This document shows, piece after piece, positions 6,743 to 10,769 of a stretch of 10,769 nucleotides of DNA. Positions within the stretch are counted from its first letter, which is position 1. Each line of letters opens with the position of its first letter. Made by a program: the position numbers and the translations under genes. Below the pieces are notes generated by a model that was not told where the DNA came from, made no database searches, and saw only the letters and a list, made by a program, of their open reading frames with translations. This DNA is from an uncultured Collinsella sp. (GTDB lineage: Bacteria > Actinomycetota > Coriobacteriia > Coriobacteriales > Coriobacteriaceae). The DNA lies in NCBI GenBank assembly GCA_900541245.1, contig UQIS01000050.1, positions 1 to 10,769 on the forward strand, read 5' to 3'.

Positions 6743-7279
6743 CTACTCCGTCTCGCCCGGTCGAGCGCCGCGAGCCAGGGCGTCCTGGTACTCCTTGACT
6801 GCCTTGAGCCTCTGCATGGGCTTCAGTCGCTCAAACATGGTGTTGCCGTGCAGGTGATCGATCTCGTGCTGCAGGCACACGCAGAACAGATCGCCCGTGG
6901 CCTCATAGCGAATCAGGTTGGCGTCCAGGTCATATGCCTCTACGACGACATGGTCGGGACGCTCGATCTCGCAGCTAATGCCAGGAATGGAAAGGCAGCC
7001 CTCGCTAAAGGGCACCAGATGGTCGCTCTGCTCAACAATGACGGGATTAATGAGCACGTACGGGTCGTAGTCGTTCTTGTCGCTGTAGTCGCAGTCGATG
7101 GTGACGAGCTGGATGAGCTCGCCGATCTGCGGAGCAGCCAGGCCGCAGCCACCGTTCTCGAACATCATCTTCTTCATCTTCTCGGCAAGCGCTTCGATTG
7201 CCGGGGTGATCTCCTCGATGACGGCGCACTCCTGGCGCAGACGAGGGTCGGGCGACAGTACGATTCCGTTGGCTTCCAT
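6743..7279 (-). CDS. def: Peptide deformylase
   Basis: This metallo-enzyme removes the formyl group from the N-terminal methionine of new proteins, undoing what Fmt adds. All three family motifs are present (numbering from the ATG at 7285): GCGLAAPQIG at 46-55, EGCLS at 95-99 and HEIDH at 140-144. C97, H140 and H144 should bind the metal and E141 is the catalytic acid. At 178 residues it is a usual length. Two ATGs lie close together, at 7285 and 7279. The ribosome-binding site GAAAGG touches the first but stands six bases before the second, so the start at 7279 (MEANGIVLSPDP) is preferred. The priA stop is only 18 bp upstream, so the two genes are surely co-transcribed. Confidence 0.96.
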   Translation of the reverse strand: MEANGIVLSPDPRLRQECAVIEEITPAIEALAEKMKKMMFENGGCGLAAPQIGELIQLVTIDCDYSDKNDYDPYVLINPVIVEQSDHLVPFSEGCLSIPGISCEIERPDHVVVEAYDLDANLIRYEATGDLFCVCLQHEIDHLHGNTMFERLKPMQRLKAVKEYQDALARGARPGETE

Positions 7280-7297
7280 GGCCATCCTTTCGAGTTG

Positions 7298-9751
7298 TTA
7301 CATCAAATCATAGGCGTCGACGTCAACACTCACGCTCACGCCGCGCACAGAGCACACCTCTTTGAGGCAGGCGTCGATATCATCAGAGACATGGTACCCC
7401 ACGGGCGACTTCACAAGCAGATGGAAGCGGTAACGGTCCTTGGCTCTCTCGATTACACACGAAGCCGGGCCCAGCACCTGCGGCACGGCGCTCCCCGCAC
7501 GTAAAAAGTCGGGCGCTGCGGCATGCCAGCGGCGCTTGAGGAGCTTTGCGATGCGCCAAATGTAGTCCTGAGCGTCATCCGCGTTCGCCGACCACACCAA
7601 AATGTTGACCAGACGCACAAAGGGCGGATACAGCGCGTCGCGACGCTGGTCCAGGTCGTAGTCGGTAAAAATCGACCGGTCATGCTCGGCAACGGCGCGA
7701 ATGACCGGGTCCTCGGGCAGATACGTCTGGATGATAACCTCACCGGGGCGATCGCCGCGACCGGCACGGCCCGCCACCTGTTCCAGCAGGTCGTAGGCGC
7801 GCTCCCCTGCGCGGAAGTCCGGCAGCTTGAGGGTGAAGTCGGCATTGACCACGCCCACGAGCGTGACCTCGGGAAAGTCGAGACCTTTTGCGATCATTTG
7901 GGTGCCCAGCAACACGGCGCAATCGGCCGCATCGAATTGCTCGAGCAGCTTTTTGTGCGCATCCTTGCCGCGCGTGGAATCGGCATCCATGCGAATAATG
8001 GCGACGTCCTCGGGAAGCATCTGGTGCAGTGCGTCCTCGATCTGCTGAGTGCCCAGACCCATTTTTGCCAGGTAGCGACTGCCACATTTGGGGCAACGGC
8101 TCGTGGGCGCGGGATACGGCTGAACGCGCCAGGACGATCCGCAGGTGTGACACTGCAGCGTGTGCGTGCGCTCGTGATACGTAAGCGCGGTGGAGCAGTG
8201 GTTGCAGGTGGGGACGCAGCCGCACTCACGACACATCAAAAAAGGCGCAAAACCACGGCGGTTATGCAGCAGCACGGCTTTTTCGCGGCGCTCGACAACA
8301 CGCTCCAGGCCTTCCATCAGCGGTTTTGAGAACATGGAGCGGCTGCCATGCGAAAACTCACGGCGCAGGTCGGCAATGCGGACTGTCGGCAGCACGGCGT
8401 GTCCCGGGCGCTCGGGTATCTCGACGCGCGTCCAGGTGGCGCCGTTGTACGTACCGCGGCGACAGCGGTCGAGGGCCTCGGCAGAAGGCGTGGCGGAGCC
8501 CAAAACGAGCGGGCAGCGGTAGCGCCGCGCCATCTCAGCCGCCACCTCGCGCGCATGGTAGCGCGGACTGGAGCCCTGCTTGTAGCTGGTCTCGTGCTCC
8601 TCGTCGATGATGATGAGACCTAGATCGCTGAGCGGGCAAAAGAGCGCCGAGCGGGCGCCGACGACCACGCGCGCGGCACCGCTGGCGACCATATCCCACT
8701 GGTCCAGGCGCTCGCCGGCCGAAAGGCGCGAATGGAACACGGCGACCGTCTCGCCAAAGCGCGAGCGGAAGCGACCGACAGTCTGGGCCGTAAGCGAGAT
8801 CTCGGGCACCAGCACGCAGGCTGAACGGCCGGCTGCGAGCACGCGCTCGATAGCGGAGAGATAAACCTCGGTTTTGCCGGAGCCGGTGACGCCGTCGACC
8901 AGCACCACGTCTCCATGAGCGTCCAGACGGGCGCGCTCAATCTGCGCGAGCGCCTGCTGCTGGCCGTTGGTAAGTGCGACCGGCGCCTTGCCGCTTGCCG
9001 AGGACAGCGTGGTCTGCTCGCTGCAGCCACGCCAGGCGCGACGCTCCTCCACCACCACGACGCCGCGTTTTTCGAGCGCCTTGATGGTCGCCGACATGCT
9101 GTTATAAAGCAGGTTGAGGTCGCGCGTCGTGACCGGCCCGCACTGGAGCGTCTCGATGAGCTGACGCTGGCGAACGGCGGTCTTGGGCGGCAAATAGTCG
9201 AAGCCCTCGGGCGTAAGCATGACCCAACGGTTTTGGATAGGCTTAACGGCGGGGCGCTCGACAGTCCAAACGCCGTCGTCGCCCTTGACCACGCGTGGGC
9301 TTCCACCCGGGGGCAAGAACAAACGCAGGCACTCGGAAAGCGTTGCGACATATTCGCGGCTCATCCAACGCGCGATGCGGGCGGCCTCGGCACTAAAGAG
9401 CGGTTTGCTGAGAATCGCCTCGACGGGCTTGATGCGCGCAGGATCGAGGGCGTTGTTGCCTTGCAGGTCGCCCAGCTCAGGCGCAATGTCGACGATGTAG
9501 CCTGCGGCGGCACGATTGCAAAAGTGGACCAGGACCGTCGATCCGACCTGGACATCGCTGGCAAGGGACTCGGGAATGCCGTAAGCAAACGGTTCGGAAA
9601 GAGCGCGGGTGGGGATGTCGAGAACCACGCTCGTATAGACGGCAATGGGCTCAGGTGCAGGCTTAGGCTGAGCCGAGGCGGCAGCAGGCACTGGCTTCAC
9701 CGGAACCTCCTCCGGTTCCGGTGAACCAAACAGCGACAGTTGCTCGGCCAT
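7298..9751 (-). CDS. priA: Primosomal protein N' (PriA helicase)
   Basis: This 817-residue 3'-to-5' DNA helicase reloads the replisome at stalled forks. A 3' DNA-binding domain (about 38-140) and a winged-helix-like region (about 175-240) precede the helicase core. That core has Walker A GVTGSGKT (287-294), the DEEH box (383-386), GSATPS (418-423), LLHNRRG (494-500), the GLDFPEV segment (623-629) and QVAGRAGRGDRPG (658-670). Eight cysteines in four CxxC pairs (507/510, 516/519, 534/537, 553/556) form the zinc-binding module. Before the DNA-binding domain lies an extra tail, MAEQLSLFGS, then a Pro/Ala/Lys-rich linker to about 36; QLSLF matches the sliding-clamp-binding motif. AGGAGGT (9761-9767, minus strand) lies 9 bases before the ATG. 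priA opens the cluster continuing into def, just after the gltX terminator. Confidence 0.97.
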   Translation of the reverse strand: MAEQLSLFGSPEPEEVPVKPVPAAASAQPKPAPEPIAVYTSVVLDIPTRALSEPFAYGIPESLASDVQVGSTVLVHFCNRAAAGYIVDIAPELGDLQGNNALDPARIKPVEAILSKPLFSAEAARIARWMSREYVATLSECLRLFLPPGGSPRVVKGDDGVWTVERPAVKPIQNRWVMLTPEGFDYLPPKTAVRQRQLIETLQCGPVTTRDLNLLYNSMSATIKALEKRGVVVVEERRAWRGCSEQTTLSSASGKAPVALTNGQQQALAQIERARLDAHGDVVLVDGVTGSGKTEVYLSAIERVLAAGRSACVLVPEISLTAQTVGRFRSRFGETVAVFHSRLSAGERLDQWDMVASGAARVVVGARSALFCPLSDLGLIIIDEEHETSYKQGSSPRYHAREVAAEMARRYRCPLVLGSATPSAEALDRCRRGTYNGATWTRVEIPERPGHAVLPTVRIADLRREFSHGSRSMFSKPLMEGLERVVERREKAVLLHNRRGFAPFLMCRECGCVPTCNHCSTALTYHERTHTLQCHTCGSSWRVQPYPAPTSRCPKCGSRYLAKMGLGTQQIEDALHQMLPEDVAIIRMDADSTRGKDAHKKLLEQFDAADCAVLLGTQMIAKGLDFPEVTLVGVVNADFTLKLPDFRAGERAYDLLEQVAGRAGRGDRPGEVIIQTYLPEDPVIRAVAEHDRSIFTDYDLDQRRDALYPPFVRLVNILVWSANADDAQDYIWRIAKLLKRRWHAAAPDFLRAGSAVPQVLGPASCVIERAKDRYRFHLLVKSPVGYHVSDDIDACLKEVCSVRGVSVSVDVDAYDLM

Positions 9752-9760
9752 AGTCCCAGC

Positions 9761-9767
9761 ACCTCCT
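9761..9767 (-). promoter_or_regulatory. Strong ribosome-binding site for priA
   Basis: The minus strand reads AGGAGGT here, nearly the full anti-16S complement, 9 bases before the ATG at 9751. This supports starting PriA at MAEQLSLFG, so the N-terminal clamp-motif-like tail is likely to be translated and not an artefact of an over-extended frame. Confidence 0.8.
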
Positions 9768-9780
9768 ATCCCATACGTCT

Positions 9781-9817
9781 ACAGAAACAAGAGCCCCGCT
9801 CTGAGTGAACGGGGCTC
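9781..9817 (-). terminator. Intrinsic terminator after gltX
   Basis: On the minus strand an 8-bp stem (GAGCCCCG at 9810-9817 and CGGGGCTC at 9791-9798) with an 11-base loop is followed by TTGTTTCTGT. It begins 23 bases after the gltX stop and ends about 30 bases before the priA start. It should separate gltX from the priA cluster, which means priA needs a promoter inside or just after this hairpin. I see no convincing -35/-10 pair there. Confidence 0.75.
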
Positions 9818-9840
9818 GGATACATACGTTTGCGCAGCGA

Positions 9841-10769
9841 TTACAGTGCCATCGTGCGGGCGCGGTCGATGCGCGCCAGGCAGTCGTCGCGGCCGACGAG
9901 CGCCATGGTCTCGCCCAACGGAGGGCTCACCATGTTGCCGCAGACGGCGACGCGCACAGCCTGGAACACCACGCGCTTCTTGAGGTCCATCTGCTCGGGC
10001 AGCGGCTCAAGTGCGGCGTCGATGGCCTCTGCGGTCCACTCGTCCACGCCCTCAAGCGCGGCCTTGGCGGCATCCAGAATGGCACCCATGCCTTCCTTGG
10101 CCAGGCCCTTGTTGACGGACTTCTCGTCATACTCGAGCGTCTCGGCCGTAGCGAAGATGGGAGCGGCGACGGTCACGGCGTCGGCCGGCATCTTGGTGCG
10201 CGGCTTGACAATGGCGGCAAGCGCGTCGATCCAATCCTCGCCGTACTCGACATTACCCTCGATGAGACCCGCCTCGTGCAGCTCGGGGACCATGATCTCG
10301 TCGGCAAACTGAGCATCGGACATGCCGTTGATGTACTCGGCATTGACCCAGTCGAGCTTCTTGGGGTCGAAGGTCGCCGGGTTCTTGGAGATGCGGTCGA
10401 GCGAGAACTTGCTGGCCAGGACATCGCGCGGGATGATCGTGGTCTCACCGTCGAGCGACCAGCCGAGCAGCGCCAGATAGTTGACGAAGGCATCGGACAG
10501 GTAACCGGCGTCGCGGTATTCCTCCACCGAGGTGGCGCCGTGGCGCTTGGAGAGCTTCTTGCCGTCGGCACCCAAGATCATGGAGATGTGGGCGAACGTA
10601 GGCACGGGCGCGCCGAGGGCCTCGTAAACCATGACCTGACGCGGGGTGTTGGACAGGTGGTCGTCGCCGCGGATGACGTGGGTTATCTTCATCATGGCGT
10701 CGTCGACGACGGTCGCGAAGTTGTACGTGGGCGTGCCATCGGAGCGGAAGATGACAAAGTCGTCGAGCT
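9841..10769 (-). CDS. gltX: Glutamate--tRNA ligase, C-terminal part (5' end beyond the window)
   Basis: The frame is open to the right edge, so the gene begins outside the window; 308 residues are visible. It charges tRNA with glutamate. The visible part opens with FRSDGTPTYNFATVVDDA, followed by ITHVIRGDDHLSNTPRQ and the class I KMSKS-type loop KKLSKRHGA, all typical of bacterial GluRS. The anticodon-binding helical domain follows, up to CLARIDRARTMAL. The HIGH motif must lie off the window. An in-frame ATG at 10695 is internal and not the true start, since conserved GluRS sequence continues upstream of it. In many Gram-positive bacteria this enzyme also charges tRNA-Gln; that cannot be decided here. 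It ends in TAA and is followed by its own terminator. Confidence 0.97.
   Translation of the reverse strand, partial: LDDFVIFRSDGTPTYNFATVVDDAMMKITHVIRGDDHLSNTPRQVMVYEALGAPVPTFAHISMILGADGKKLSKRHGATSVEEYRDAGYLSDAFVNYLALLGWSLDGETTIIPRDVLASKFSLDRISKNPATFDPKKLDWVNAEYINGMSDAQFADEIMVPELHEAGLIEGNVEYGEDWIDALAAIVKPRTKMPADAVTVAAPIFATAETLEYDEKSVNKGLAKEGMGAILDAAKAALEGVDEWTAEAIDAALEPLPEQMDLKKRVVFQAVRVAVCGNMVSPPLGETMALVGRDDCLARIDRARTMAL

Noticed and set aside
5755..6798. Long plus-strand open frame of 347 codons opposite fmt
   Set aside because: It lies antisense to a certain fmt gene, runs across the palindrome into def, and its translation (rich in Asn, Arg, Thr and His) has no domain pattern. It is a by-product of the fmt codon pattern on the other strand.
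8915..9724. Plus-strand open frame of 269 codons opposite priA
   Set aside because: It is fully antisense to conserved helicase sequence; long antisense frames are expected in GC-rich genes. The same holds for 7523-8329.
1..10769. Defence system, prophage, CRISPR array or biosynthetic cluster
   Set aside because: All large frames belong to recognised core genes or the glucan enzyme, there are no spaced direct repeats, and no integrase, transposase, nuclease or toxin-antitoxin pattern was seen.

Overview
The window looks like ordinary chromosome from a GC-rich, gut-type actinobacterium, most likely a Collinsella-like member of the Coriobacteriia. This placement is inferred from base composition, codon use and protein flavour; it was not searched. 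All coding capacity except the two ends is explained by recognisable housekeeping or carbohydrate genes. No phage, IS transposase, CRISPR array, tRNA or rRNA was seen.

Left part, plus strand. An AT-richer, apparently non-coding leader (about 54-336) carries several dyad symmetries and possible promoters. It precedes an 1,098-residue fusion (337-3633) of a neopullulanase-like GH13 enzyme with a GH77 4-alpha-glucanotransferase (MalQ). The catalytic residues of both halves are present, so this should be a cytoplasmic malto-oligosaccharide or glycogen-processing enzyme. A hairpin and then a small FmdB-type zinc-ribbon gene (3722-3958) follow, closed by a strong intrinsic terminator.

Middle and right part, minus strand. 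Reading leftwards from the right edge: gltX (5' end outside the window), its terminator, then priA, def, fmt and rsmB. This is the widely conserved priA-def-fmt-rsmB cluster (replication restart, N-formyl group removal, Met-tRNA formylation, 16S rRNA m5C967 methylation). priA and def are 18 bp apart and fmt and rsmB overlap by ATGA. def and fmt, normally adjacent, are separated by 325 bp that hold a 102-bp palindromic element and what may be the remains of a small membrane-protein reading frame.

The convergent gap between the zinc-ribbon gene and rsmB holds a second large palindrome of about 71 bp. I did not find a clear new biological system. The points most worth a check are the two intergenic palindromes, which could be dispersed repeat families, a textbook sliding-clamp-binding motif (QLSLF) at the very N-terminus of PriA, and the GH13-GH77 fusion with its dyad-rich upstream region.
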